Positions 10,613-21,830 of a stretch of DNA of 64,000 nucleotides are shown here, piece after piece. The number at the start of each line of letters is the position of its first letter. Within the stretch, counting starts at the first letter, position 1. Source of the DNA: Charina bottae (taxonomy: Eukaryota; Chordata; Lepidosauria; Squamata; Charinaidae); the NCBI GenBank assembly GCA_023362775.1, contig JALMGJ010000006.1, positions 10,806,501 to 10,870,500 of the forward strand, read 5' to 3'. Position numbers and translations under genes: made by a program. The notes under the pieces are model-generated. The model did not search any database, was not told the DNA's origin, and saw only the letters and a list, made by a program, of their open reading frames with translations.

Positions 10613-10876
10613 GTTCTTTTTGTCCTCTGTGGTCCTGTTGTTGTTCCTTTCTTTCTCCCATCTTTCTTTCTCCCATCTTTCTCCCGGCTCTGTCTTCTGT
10701 GCCTAGGAAGATTAAGACCATTTCACAAGCTCAACAGCAGCATGGTGATCTTAACGATCCTCCTTTAAATAATAAAAGGACTTAAAATAACATCTCAATA
10801 TAACCATGCCCCCAGGTGTAAGGTCACACAGCTACCTAGAAACATATTTAGGATTCCCTTACCAACTTTGCTCAGA

Positions 10877-10911
10877 CTGAAGAAGCTCCTTGGATAAGGA
10901 GCGAAACATTT
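10877..10911 (+). ncRNA. Hammerhead-like motif, inverted PLE repeat copy
   Basis: Same core as 8466-8500 but on the opposite strand, because the repeat is inverted. GAAACG has become GAAACA, which breaks the stem III palindrome, so this copy is probably inactive. It is antisense to the PLE transcript. Confidence 0.6.
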
Positions 10912-11089
10912 CCACAGAGAAAATAGAAATCCAGTTGACATGATTCAAGCTACAGACAATTCCACCTGGATGACTGAGAACCTTCATAGACACTTGTTAT
11001 CTCTTTTCCCTTTTCTTTTCATTCTTTAACTTTGTCCAACTATCATTTGTCTTTTTATTTCTTTAGAATAGAACAAAATAGCCTCTCTT

Positions 11090-11520
11090 CACAGACCCTT
11101 CCCTTCCCTTCCCTCCTCCCCTCTCCATCCTTCCTCTCTTTTCCTCCTCCCTCCCTCCCCCTCCCTCCTCTCTCTTTCCCTCCCTCCCCTTACCCCCTTC
11201 CCCTTCCCTTCCCTCCCCTTCCCTTCCTCCCCCCTCCATCCTTTCTCTTGCTTTTCCTCCTCCCTCCCTCCCTCCCTTCATCCCTTCCTTCCTCCCCCTC
11301 CCTCCCTCCCTCCCTCTCTCTTTCCCTCACTCCCCTTACCATCTTCCCCTTCCCTCCCCTTCCCTTCCCTTCCTCCCCCCTCCATCCTTCCTGTTGCTTT
11401 TCCTCCTCCCTCCCTCCCTCCCTCCCTTCCTCCCCCTCCCTCCCTCCCTCCTCTCTCTTTCCCTCCCTCCCCTTACCCCCCTTCTCTTCCCTTCCCTTCC
11501 CTTCCCTTCTGTTCCTGTTT
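11090..11520 (+). repeat. Polypyrimidine (TCCC/CCTT)n tract
   Basis: About 430 bp of almost pure C/T on the plus strand, with imperfect TCCC and CCTT units and recurring 'ccccctccatcctt' segments about 150 bp apart. The long apparent reading frames are composition artefacts. Confidence 0.95.
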
Positions 11521-11769
11521 CCTAGTTTACTGTCTACAAATTTCATATTTTGTGAATATGTTAAAAATGAAGAAAGGGTTACAGCCTCCTGGTGGAGATC
11601 AGACAGGTCACCTTCCTCATTACATTCAGGAAGATGCTGAAGACCAAGCTGGTCAGTAGAGCATTCTAGGTAGATATGACCATCTTTTTATTTCCTATTA
11701 ATTAAGTGGATTGTTGGGGTTTAATTTAGTTTTAATTGCCTCTAATTGTTATTTTATTTTTTTCTGTGG

Positions 11770-12075
11770 ATGTTTTATTTATTTATTTATTTTATTATTT
11801 GGATTTATCCCCACCCATCTCTACCATGGTAGACTCTGGGCAGTTTACAATCACAATATAAACGTTAAAAGCCTATACATTTAAAACTACCATAAAAATA
11901 AAAAATAAAAATCCAAAAGGTGGCATGTTCTTAAAAGGAGGATATTATTACGCTAACCACCCCCAGGAGGAACTATTATGTCCTTCGTTCCAGGCAAGGC
12001 GGCAGAACCAGGTCTTTAACGACTTCCTGAAGGCCAGGAGCGAGGGTGCCCGTCTCGCCTCAGGGGCAATATATA
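11770..12075 (-). mobile_element. CR1-clade LINE 3' UTR
   Basis: A (TTTA)n tail, then 'ccccacccatctc...gactctgggcagtttacaatc'. It is followed by 'gacttcctgaaggccaggag' and 'gtctcgcctcaggggcaata', equivalent to the 3' UTR of the CR1 copy at 36.8-37.1 kb. The coding part is absent. Confidence 0.78.
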
Positions 12076-12079
12076 TGCA

Positions 12080-12540
12080 AATATATGCAAATGTTTTAAT
12101 GTTCCTATATCATGTAAACCAACAAATGTTGATTTTGATTGCAGCAGGAGATAAATCTAATAAATAATAGTAAATCAATAAATTTATAATAAGCAAAGAC
12201 AGATCATTCTCGCCAATAAAATGATAGTGCTGTGCAGAAACTTACCTAAATATGCAAATTCACCCCATTTGATCCAGTTTTTAATCAGCCATATACACAT
12301 GGCTATTCCAGGTTGCCTTTTCCTTTTCTCTCAGATTTAAACTTTGGGATCAAAGAGTATCACATAAATCTTTTGCAGAGCAATTGAAACAAGATGGGTG
12401 ACAGAACTAACTAGTCATTTCATGGGTTGTCCTGATTTATTTGAATCAGAAACAAGCCATCCTCAATGGAACTTACTTCCAAGCAATTGTGTGGAGAAAG
12501 ATGGACAAAAAAATATGTCCAAGGCATTTTTTGTTTGTTT
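12080..12540. other. Unassigned intergenic DNA
   Basis: No gene or repeat family recognised. Confidence 0.4.
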
Positions 12541-12544
12541 GCCT

Positions 12545-12735
12545 CTGAGTCAGTGTTAACTCCTGGTAAGTGCCTGGACTAGTCCCTACGGTTTTCTTGG
12601 CAAGGTTTTTCAGAAGTGGTTTGTCATTGCCTCCTTCCTAGGGCTGAGAGAAAGTGACTGGCCCAAGGTCTCCCAGCTAGCTTTGTGCCTAAGACAGGAC
12701 TAGAACTCACATTCTCCCAGTTTCTACCCTAACTG
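12545..12735 (-). mobile_element. tRNA-derived SINE fragment with LINE-type tail
   Basis: Contains 'cctagggctgagagaaagtgactggcccaag' and 'aggactagaactcacattctccc' blocks, the complement of a tRNA-headed SINE also seen at 22.7 and 51.3 kb. The head is incomplete and no TSD was found. Confidence 0.6.
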
Positions 12736-13015
12736 CATAGTTTTTAAATTATTGTTTCATCTCATATTTACAAGATTTATTTCAACTATGTTCTAATTTG
12801 GCCAATTTGGATATTAATGGTTTGAAGGGATATATTTTTCAATGCCATACCAGATGTCATTGTCAATACACATGCAGTAGTCAGATGCCATTTTTTAAAA
12901 AAAAACTCTGGGAAGTAGATTCAAATATTTATAATGGAAAGAATATAGGGTTGCTTGCTAGCTCTCATTCTCATTGGAAGACCTGAAAGGCCAGGTTGGG
13001 GACAGATCATCTTGG

Positions 13016-13347
13016 AGCTCAGCGGGTAAGACGCCAGGCTTGTCGATCGGAAGATCGCAAGTTCGGAGGTTCAAATCCCTATCCCCGCGTGATGGAGTGA
13101 GCTCCCGCACTCGCCCCAGCTCTTGCCAACCTAGCAATTCGAAAGCATGCAAATGCAAGTAGATGAACAGGTACCACTTCGGTGGGAAGGTACAGTAACA
13201 GCGTTCCGCATGCGTCATGCCGGCCACATGACCGCGGAAGCGTCTTCGGACAGCGCTGGCTCTTCGGCTAACAAACGGAGATGAGCACCGGCCCCTAGAG
13301 TCGGACACGACTGCACAAATGTGCGGGGGGAACCTTTACCTTTTTAC
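13016..13347 (+). mobile_element. Sauria-type SINE, 5'-truncated
   Basis: Begins within the A box (GCTCAGCGGGT), with B box GGTTCAAATCC, the standard body, and the BovB-like GAGTCGGACACGACTG 3' end. The first ~10 bases of the head are missing and no TSD is evident. CpG sites are better preserved than in the 355-687 copy. Confidence 0.88.
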
Positions 13348-13494
13348 CACCCTGTTTTTGTCTTTGGTCCCACAACATGTCTCACTTGCCATCAACCCCA
13401 CACTTGAACACGAAGTATGACAGAGTTTAATATTAAATCGTCTTCCAGTTTTCAAAAGCATGTTAGTGTGTCCTCAGAGGAGAAGATTGGATTA

Positions 13495-13815
13495 TAAAAC
13501 TGACAGAAATTATGAAAACAGCAAAGCTGACCAGTTTGGTCAGGGGAAAAAATGATAAAGACTTTTTAAAAAAAGACCGGAAGCCTTATATGGACTTTTT
13601 GCTGAAAGAAAAAAAGACTGAATTGATGATTAAAAACAGTCAAAAAGAGAGGGGAAATAATAAGATGGAAATTACTCAATAGAAAGAAGGGCAGAAGTCA
13701 TAATTCTTTCTTTTTTTCTTGCACTTCTTTTCTTTCTTCTTTTCTATCTTTCTTTTTCTTATTTTTCCTTTAATTTTTTATACTTTTATTGTATTGAAAA
13801 TTTTTAATTAAAAAA
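13495..13815 (+). mobile_element. L1-like LINE 3' UTR fragment
   Basis: Carries 'atggactttttgctg' followed by a purine-rich then pyrimidine-rich 3' UTR ending in oligo-A. It parallels the 3' ends of the L1-like copies at 35.5-36.1 kb. Only the extreme C-terminus of ORF2 remains. Confidence 0.6.
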
Positions 13816-16615
13816 AAGATTTATTGGCAAAAGCATGTTAGTGTGTCAAAGAAACTTCTGGTGTTCTGCCTTACTCTTATTTGGTCAAGAATCTGTGGTA
13901 TTTTTCATCTTAGTGTGTATTTTTTATGATGGCAGGATGTAGGTACTGGTTTTTCTCATCTTCTCTTCCCTTGGAATTTAATGGAAAAGCCAGGGAGGCT
14001 GAAGATCCCTGGAGAGATGGTGAAAAATGAAATGAATAATAGGAAATTCACCTACATCCCTTGGCTTCTGCATACATTTTCTTCTCCTTTGGAAGAAAAG
14101 GGTTAAAAAGCCGTTTATTTTCTATCAAGATGGGCGGGGAATAAATTGAAATAATAAATAAATAAGTAAAATAAAATGAGAAATTTTGATTGATTATGTG
14201 CCATGAAGTCAGTGTTGACGCTAATGACCACAAAGATGATCTACTGCTGGCACTGAGATTCCTTTAACCAAATAAGGTTTATCTTTGTGTTCATAACTGT
14301 TCATTACAACGTAAGGTATTCTGGTCTGGCCAGGCTGACTCTTGGGTAGTCACATGCTAATTGGTTGCTATGGTAAATGATTGTTGATGTTTAAGAAGTT
14401 AAGTTGTATAAAAGAAATCCTTTGTTAAGCCGGCTGGCTCTGCTTATCTGTATCTATTCTAATGAAGATGTGTTTGCCTGCCTCTGTGCATCTAGAAGGT
14501 AAACAGGATTGTAAATATGTTCTTGCTTTTTTTTGAATAAATGCAACTTTATTTTTTACTGCAAAAGACCATTGATCTCTCTATGCAAGCTTCTAAAACT
14601 CTACATTTCAAACATAATATTAAAACATGGATCATCTCAGTGACATGAAGGCGCAGGTTACTTCTAGGGTAAGATATGGGAATCAACAACTTAGCATCTA
14701 TAGAGACCAGGTTACCCACAATGCTCCTGGATGGCATCAACATTAGACTGTCTTCTCCAATCAAGAAATTAGAAATCACATGAAATCTTGCAAGACTGCA
14801 AAATCTCACACAAGACATCAGGGATTTCATTGTTGAACATCCTCATCTAAAATCCCATGTGATCCCATGTTAGAATTCTAAACCTCGAGAGCTGCGATGA
14901 TCTTTCAAGATATTCACCATCTGTTACCGCTTTATTTCACCGGAAATTAGTCAGTGGATGCCATCTAGGAATGTAAGGGCACTCCAGTGCCTGTGAATAT
15001 TGGTTTCTCAATCCTTGTCTTATTCCAATCAGGGAGTCACCCCAAACCTATTTAAAAACCTTTGGGGACAGACTGTTAAGGACAGCAAGTTTTCTAACAA
15101 TGTTTGAGATTTAAAAGGAGGGGTATTCAAACTACAAGGGTGACTGGTTTGTTATTTCAAGTGAAGCCTGCTCCATTGACATTTGTAATCCAGATTCCTG
15201 CAGTGCACAATTGGCAAGTTCATTCTGCTGCCAGCACGTTTGAAAGTGAAAGCAATTAATTTTTGTTGTTGACTTAAACTTCTGTTGAGAGGTACTTCAT
15301 TCCCAATTCTCCTTCCTATAAATAGATTAAGGGATAGAGGAAAGTCAAGTCTGCTCATTTGCCCTCCATTGAGATGGATTTCCCATGACTGCTTATCTAT
15401 CAGCTCCCCCCTTAACACAATTTGTGTCTCAAATTAATTTAGTTCTTTCTGTTTCATTGGTCAGAAGCCAAAACTGAAAATTGCTAGTTTCCTTTATAAT
15501 AACAGGTGTTTAAGAACAAATGTACTCCAGGAAAGGATGTTGAACACACAGATTTTTAAACCTATGGCTGAAACTGCTAGGGCTGCAAGACGACTTCATG
15601 ACTTAATGGAGGAGAAGACTCACCTTTGACCTCATGTCATACTTTGGGAGCAGAAAGTCTCAGTTTAACCTTCAGTTTCTACACTTTACAGCTTAATGGG
15701 CAGTGTAGATAAAAATGATATGCAAGTGCCCCAAATGAGTCAGATTAGTGATTCATCAAGTTGAGTTCTGTCCACTTGAATGGGCGTCGGCAGTTGATGC
15801 CCTCTCTGTAGAAAGTAAGGAAGGTGACCTTCGTGGAGATATGCAGGTGCTGTTGCCTAAGCAACAGGGCTAAAGCTTTTTTAAAGTCCAGAACATCCAG
15901 GTATTGTTCAGAAGTGTCTCAGGTAGATATCTCCCTAATTCAATGAAGTATAAGAGGGAGAAGGAGGTCCAGCACAATCAGACTTGCAAGATTCTCTTAT
16001 TATAGCCAGTTTCAATAAAAATAGATATAGATATCTTGTGGAGTTGATTTCATGGCCTGGTCTACCTAGTGGGACTGACCTTCTCACTGAAGATGTTCAC
16101 TAATTCTCCCCAGTTTTTTATCCCTATGATTGCAAAACAGCTCGTCCATAGCTGGGTGGTTTCAGGGCTTGATAACTATAGCAGTTGGTTGGCTGAGCTT
16201 CCTGCCTTCATTCTTGGTCCCTTGGTCAGGTCCAAGCAATGCTATGAGGAGAGAACGTTGGGAACTTTCCTTTTGTTCCGATCTTTTGCTGGCTTTGAAT
16301 CTAGTCCATTATCGATTTGGCAGTTCTGGGTTTTCTATACTGGTACACCTGTTCATCTTCATGCTTTCTTAATTCCTTAGGTGCCTGGGCCAATAGCCTG
16401 GTCTATGGGCCAGAGACTGCGACCACTTCTCTTCATTAGGACTACAACCTTAGGCTTTTATGCAGTTGATACCAGTTTGGGGGAATCAATTGCCTTTTGC
16501 CCTTTGTTTAGAGACAGAATTGGTAAGATTCTCCTTAGTTCCTTCTCAAGTGTTATCAGATGATCTGCTCTAGAGAAAAAAAATGCTATTCCTGCAAAGC
16601 TAAGGTGATCACTGG
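13816..16615. other. Mostly unassigned intergenic DNA
   Basis: No coding exon recognised. A short CR1-like tail ('gatgggcggggaataaattg', about 14128-14170) is present. A TATA-like 'gtataaaag' (about 14407) followed 120 bases later by AATAAA could belong to an old LTR, but its ends were not found. Frames up to 103 codons (16069-16380) show no family signature. Confidence 0.4.
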
Positions 16616-16635
16616 CCTCAGCAAGTTGGTAGTTT

Positions 16636-16715
16636 CACCTGACCTTGGCTGATCTCAAAAGTCACACAGGGTTGACCCTGGTTAGTCCTTCAATGAGAAA
16701 CAGTTTTCATAGGAG
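16636..16715 (+). mobile_element. Diverged 5S rRNA-derived SINE remnant
   Basis: 'cttggctgatctca...gggttgaccctggttagtcctt' follows the internal control region of 5S rRNA (gatctcgga-agctaagcagggt...cctggttagtactt). It is too diverged and short to be a 5S gene. A second, better copy lies at 25.1 kb. Confidence 0.55.
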
Positions 16716-17017
16716 TCTGGTACAAGCCATGATGAATTCACATGTTTGTTGATGTCTTCACTCACATTATACCGTTTCTGTTAGCCTGATATAACTGGCA
16801 TCATTTTCATGAAGGTGTCAGGTCATACACAATATATCTTGTCCCTTCTTGGTCTCACTGTAGATGCCTGGGGTCTCTGAGAATTCCAAAGTAGCTGGAT
16901 AGGTTGGGAAGTTAAAAAAACGTTACCATTTAAAACATATTTACCTTTATTATTATCTTAGCAATATTGCTGGCTGTGCTTAATTTATGGTTTAGAAGAT
17001 AACATTTTGAAAGGGAT

Positions 17018-17055
17018 TACTCTGTGTGTGTGTGTGTGTGTTTGTGTGTGTGTAT
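17018..17055 (+). repeat. (TG)n microsatellite
   Basis: TG dinucleotide run with one TT interruption. Confidence 0.9.
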
Positions 17056-17339
17056 TGTTTGTTGCTGTTTGATTTGCATATGTATTACATAGTAATTAAT
17101 TGAGTTTATTGTGCCAGATTTTACCTTATGGAGCTAAGTTGCTGTTATGGTGCAGAGTCGATGAATGACTGCATAATGTATTTTATTTTGCATACGATAT
17201 ATTGTAGTTTGTATTGCACATCCTGTATAACACTTAGTTACAGATGTGAAATAAAGAAAAGTACCTCTGCTTACTAGCTATTGTACCAGCGGTTCATGTA
17301 GCAGTTAATGCCAGAGATAAAACTGATGGGGTATATGCT

Positions 17340-18485
17340 GGCTTAAAGGGGAAAAACCGAGGCTTGAGAATAAACAGACAAGAATGCAGTTTGTTAGGGC
17401 CAACAGTGTTTACTGTTTAGCATAGGGCAATAATGTATATACAATCACATTATCGCAATGATGAAAAAGATGAATATACAGGATACATCATTGTAAAAGG
17501 AAAAACAAAACAAACTTATAAGGAGAGTTCCGTGTATTGATCCCAGGGCCAGAGTTCCTGCCATGGCGTATACCCAAAGCCAGGCATAGCTCACTCTGCC
17601 CAGTCCACGGGAAGTGAACACGTGAAGAACTACATGACTAAAAGACACTAGAAATCAAGAAGACATAGAACACCATTTTACATGGTTGTATATTCAGTTC
17701 TTCTAGCATTCTGATTGGCTGGATGTTAGCTGTTACACACACTAGGCCTCAAAGCACACAGCATGACCTGCTATTGGTTAGCAGTGCTACATCTACACAC
17801 TGAGTTCCCCCCTTCCTCCTTGCTCAGGGGGGGGGGGCTTGAGCAAGGCTTCCCACAGAAGGATTCAGGAGACCTTGTTCCCATGCAATCTAGTCAAAAC
17901 AATACACACGTGACAGTTGTTATCTTGCACCTGCACTTCACGTCACCATGAGAAGGCTGTGCTTTGCTTTGTACAGGAATAATTTGCCAGGGCAACACAA
18001 GAACTCTAACAAAAACTGGAGAGATTCAGAATTAAGGGAATAGATTCTGAGCCATCCTCAGGTTTTTTTTCATGTGGACCACTGCATTATCAACAGCTTT
18101 TGAGGATCACCATATAAGCTAGTGGCCAAAAGCTTGTCACTTGTTGGCATTTGACACATCTCACTTCTGATAGTACCTGTGGGATGCCAAAATAATTATT
18201 TTGTTTTTTTTAATTAATGGCTGAAATCTCAGAGAATCAACAAATCTTATAAGATTTTGATGTTTTTACTCAAAATATTGTGGGATTTTAGATAAGGGTG
18301 CCAAACTGTTACAAGATTTCAAGTGAGGACACTAGAATCTTGATATATAGCAATCTCCTATGATTTGGAGATTTGGCCATATCTGAAAAGTTATTTTTCT
18401 TTTTGGGACCTGCACCACATCCCAATGGGCTCTAGCCTGCAGGGTGGGTGGGAAACCTTTGTTTGGGGCAATAACTCCTGGGCCA
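17340..18485. other. Unassigned DNA
   Basis: Contains two ATTGG/CCAAT-type motifs near 17710-17780 and a 9-base G run at 17826-17834. It may include part of an old LTR, but borders could not be defined. Confidence 0.3.
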
Positions 18486-18487
18486 GA

Positions 18488-18615
18488 TAGGTTTAAAAAG
18501 TCAAGATGGTGGCTACAATGGTGCAATCAAAGGCCCACCCATTTTTTATGTGGATTTCAGGGATTCGATTGCAACATCATGGCTGCCAACTTGATTTTTT
18601 CGACCATACCCTATG
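18488..18615. mobile_element. Palindromic MITE with GTCAAGATGGTGG ends
   Basis: The left end 'aaaaagtcaagatggtggct' is matched by a complementary right end ending 'gccaacttgattttttcgacc'. The same terminus recurs inverted at 19078-19115 and as a compact palindrome at 23888-23942, so this is a family. TSDs were not established. Confidence 0.5.
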
Positions 18616-19027
18616 GATACCCCCTGACTCCTCTCCTTCCTTCAGTTTTGATCCTGCTCAGCTTTGAAGCCCAAATGACAGCATGAGGGCAAATGTAGGC
18701 ACATGTTTTGTGCAGGAATCTCATTGAGCAAAAAAAGATTTAACTTCAAAGGAAACCTACCGTGATCAGATCCAAGGATTATTAACTTCTGCCATCTAGT
18801 TAGAGAGACAAAGTCAACCCTTCTGCTTTGAGTCCTCCATGTTTTTTTTTCTTTTTTTGAAAATTAGCTGCCCCAGCACAGAGGGAGGAAGCTGGCAAAG
18901 CTTTCCCTATCCTAAAACCTTGATGCAAATTGCTACACCCACCCAATAGATGGTCTTTGCATAATATAGTGAGCCGTACGCAGAAGAATCCTAGAAGGGA
19001 AGGGCTGAGAGTCACTATGACAATTGT
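18616..19027. other. Unassigned DNA
   Basis: No gene or recognisable repeat. Confidence 0.35.
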
Positions 19028-19049
19028 CTAGTCAGAACACCTGCAATGC

Positions 19050-19118
19050 GCACCTGTACAAAAGGGTGGGTCTTCAATCACAAGTCCACAATCACTATCT
19101 TGACTTTTTTGACCCTCC
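19050..19118. mobile_element. Second copy of the GTCAAGATGG-end MITE, inverted
   Basis: 'gtgggtcttcaatcaca...actatcttgacttttttgaccctccc' is the reverse complement of the left part of 18488-18615. The two could pair over about 560 bp. Confidence 0.45.
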
Positions 19119-19578
19119 CTTCCCCCACAGATGCTGCTGCCTTGGAGCAATGTAGTCTTTGCAGGGTTAAGCACCCCCTCCCAAAAAAAGCCCTGCTGGT
19201 CATGATAATTATATCTTATCTTCACTTCTCCCAGACCTTTTGATGCTATCTGTTGGGGAAGATGAGAAAGAGAAGCATATTTTCTGGGCATTCAGTTAGT
19301 CACCATGGAAAAAGAGTGTTATACTAGATAGGCATTTGCTCCAATCCAATGTGATCCCTTGTATGTTTAATATCAATCTGATTGCCCCCATATTGCAGAT
19401 TAGAGGTGCCCCACTTTCTGTGATCCATTTGGCCTTTCTGTCAAGCACTAGAGTCTGGACTCCCCAAAGCCGTGGGAGGAATCAGGACAAAAACTAAATC
19501 TCATTTAATGTAATTAAGCTTTTATGTTTCATTAAAATTAACTGCAACTTGTACTACTCTCTAGTTGTGTCTTTAATA

Positions 19579-20009
19579 GAGGTGGTACTCGGTTAACAAC
19601 TGCCCTGTTTAGCAACCATTTGAACTTATGATGGTGCTGAAAAAAGTAGTTTTGAAACTGGTTCTTGAAGCTACAACAGTCGCATCTCCGCAGTCACGTG
19701 ATCACAATTTGGGTGCTGTGCAACCGGTGCACATTTACAACAGTCGCAGCATCCCATGATAACACAATTGCCATTTGCAACCTTCACATCTGGCTTCTGA
19801 CAAGGAAAGTCATTGGGGACGCCAGCAGGAAGTCACAAGTTGCAGTCACGTGATGTTGCACTTAACAACCACAGTTGATTCGCTTAACAACCACAGCAGA
19901 ATTGATGTCGTAAGTCGGGTGCAGTCACATGATAATTCACTTAAGAACTGTGTCACTTAGCGACAGAGTTATCAGTCCCCGTTGCGGTCGTTAAGTGAGG
20001 ACTACCTGA
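19579..20009. mobile_element. DNA-transposon-like element with ~20-bp terminal inverted repeats
   Basis: The left end 'gaggtggtactcggttaaca' and the complement of the right end 'gtcgttaagtgaggactacct' match imperfectly. The interior has repeats of 'ttaacaaccacag' and 'agtcacgtga' E-box-like motifs. No transposase frame exists and a convincing TSD was not found, so the superfamily is open. Confidence 0.55.
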
Positions 20010-20019
20010 TATTTCTTTC

Positions 20020-20885
20020 CTTCTGTCCCATAGATTAAAAAAAATGCAACATGGTGAGAACTTTTGACTGTTTCCAGGGGCAGCATCCAAACCTTTTGGG
20101 GATAGGTGTGGCTCTGAATTGTCACTTCACTCCCACAGAGGACAAATTCAGGACTGATTTCTCTTGTGCAGTGCCCTGTTACATCACCTTCTGTATTTAA
20201 TAGTTACACAGAATTGTGGCACCGGATTTTCTTAAGTTCTACCAGGTGGTACTCCTTCCAAACAAGAAATGCTTTCAATGCAGATTTTCTGGTGCCAACT
20301 AAGTCAACTGTTATCTGCTTAGTCAAAAGTCAACGTACGTGCACGTTCATCTCTGTGGTGTTTATCTGAAGCTTCACATTCCCCTCTATTGTTTGTAAAT
20401 ATTTCCCACAATTCGTCTGTTTTTTAAAAATGTATTAATGTGTCGGCTCATTTATTTTGGGTAGCAACCTGTTTTGTAGCAATATTTTAATAAAAATCTG
20501 TGAAGCAGGCGGGAAAAGCGGAGCACAACGCAAACAAACATTTGCTGCACGGCTCAGAAGGGTGAAAAACGCAAGAGGAAGGCTGTTTCATCACGGAAGG
20601 CAAGCAGAGGAAACCTTCGAAGTGGCAGCGTGGAAAGGGGACAAAAATACTGCTTTAACAGAACAAATAAGAGCTATCCAAACTGGACTGTGGATATAAG
20701 AAGGACACTTGGAAAACCTGAGTTAAGTTTAAATGCAGATAAGAGGAAATCAAATCCTGGTTTTATTTCCAGGTGTGCTACTTTAACAACATCACACCTA
20801 GTGCATTATTTGAAAAGAAGTTGTGCAGAGAGGACCCATCTAATGAGTTGGCTGAAAAAAATAGATTTCAGCTTCAGATTTCTTT
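20020..20885. other. Unassigned intergenic DNA
   Basis: Two overlapping frames of 80-89 codons (20457-20899) lack homology signals. No repeat recognised. Confidence 0.35.
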
Positions 20886-20990
20886 TTAAATATAAATAAT
20901 AAAAATATAAATATAAATGATATAAATGATATAAATAATATAAATAATATAAATATAAATATAAATATAAATATAAATATAAATATGCGT
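20886..20990 (+). repeat. (ATAAAT)n/(ATAAATGAT)n minisatellite
   Basis: About 100 bp of AT-only tandem units of 6-12 bases. Confidence 0.9.
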
Positions 20991-21367
20991 GTGTGTTCTT
21001 TTGTTTATTTAAAACAAAGGTGAATTTTCCAAAAAGATAATATCAATCAATGGACAGAGAATTACTGAAGTTATACAATTAATGCTCACTGTAACAGTAA
21101 TAAAAGATGGACCATACCAAGCAAAGCAAATTTCATACAAAGAAGTACACATTTTTGAGCTTAATGCCAAAATCTCCACTATATTATTATGTATAAGTGT
21201 TTTTTATAAAGAGGAAGAAAAAGAAAAAGAAAAGAAAATATTTTCGAACCTCAATCAAATATTGAGTAAGAGACTGGAGACTTAATAGGGAATTTGTCTC
21301 TATGGCATATTCTAAAACCAGCCTTGTGTTCTTTCTTCTTTAAAGAATAATGTTGCTTCCTCTAAAG

Positions 21368-21614
21368 CAGGGGTGGGCAACATCAGGCCCGTGGGTCATA
21401 TAAGGCCCGCAGGGCTCCCGCCTGCAAACCCCGCCCCTTCCACGCAATTGGATCCCGCCCGCAAACCCAGCCCCCAGTGCTTGTGATTGGCTCCCACCTG
21501 CAAACTCCGGCCCCTGGTCCGCGGAAATCCCAGAAACCCCACCCCCACACACCCCCGGTCCCCGGTTTTCAATATCCAAATGGCCCTTGGCAGAAAAAAG
21601 GTTCCCCACCCCTG
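21368..21614. mobile_element. Non-autonomous hAT element, CAGGGGTGGGCAAC ends
   Basis: Terminal repeats CAGGGGTGGGCAAC and the complement of GTTCCCCACCCCTG. The 8-bp TSD is ctctaaag/atctaaag (21360-21367, 21615-21622; 7 of 8 match). The GC-rich core holds tandem 'gcctgcaaaccccgcccc' and 'attggctcccacctgcaaac' units, which also form the core of the element at 30810-31279. Confidence 0.88.
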
Positions 21615-21680
21615 ATCTAAAGCAATTGCAATGTCCCAGTTGCACTGGGACTGCCTGACAATCTGCATTACAATCTCCTC

Positions 21681-21821
21681 TCCATGTCAACTGGATTTCT
21701 ATTTTCTCAGTGGAAACGTTTCGCTCCTTATCCAACGTTTCCACTGAGAAAATAGAAATCCAGTTGACATGATTCAAGCTACAGACAATTCCACCTGGAT
21801 GACTGAGAACCTTCATAGACA
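21681..21821 (-). mobile_element. PLE-derived fold-back element
   Basis: A perfect 38-bp inverted repeat (21683-21720 and 21734-21771) with a 13-base spacer. It is followed by about 50 bp identical in layout to the sense 5' end of the PLE at 8.4-11 kb ('attcaagctacagacaattc...'). It is flanked by TSD AATCTCCTC (21672-21680, 21822-21830). The arms are the last ~38 bp of the PLE terminal repeat, including the GAAACGTT part of the hammerhead. The RT ORF is absent. Confidence 0.88.
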
Positions 21822-21830
21822 AATCTCCTC

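Larger units (their letters stand above)
8424..10991 (-). mobile_element. Near-complete Penelope-like retroelement with inverted terminal repeats
   Basis: A 2568-bp element flanked by an 11-bp TSD, ACTTGTTATCT (8413-8423 and 10992-11002). The left 8424-8695 and right 10687-10953 segments are inverted repeats of each other (272 versus 267 bp, with a 5-base gap). A further 38 bp unique to the right (sense 5') end precedes the TSD. Inverted pseudo-LTRs are a known PLE layout. The left repeat includes the ORF's last 26 or so codons. The intact ORF, clean TSD and few differences between repeats suggest a fairly young insertion. Confidence 0.95.

Noticed and set aside
11032..11640. A 202-codon frame rich in Ser/Pro/Leu
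   Set aside because: It is translation of the C/T-only tract; both strands give long low-complexity frames and there is no domain or splice context.
14250..14600. An LTR with TATA box and AATAAA
   Set aside because: Spacing is plausible, but neither end nor TSD could be defined and no repeat relatives are in the window.
20457..20899. Two overlapping 80-89 codon frames as a possible gene
   Set aside because: No start or splice context and no recognised motif.
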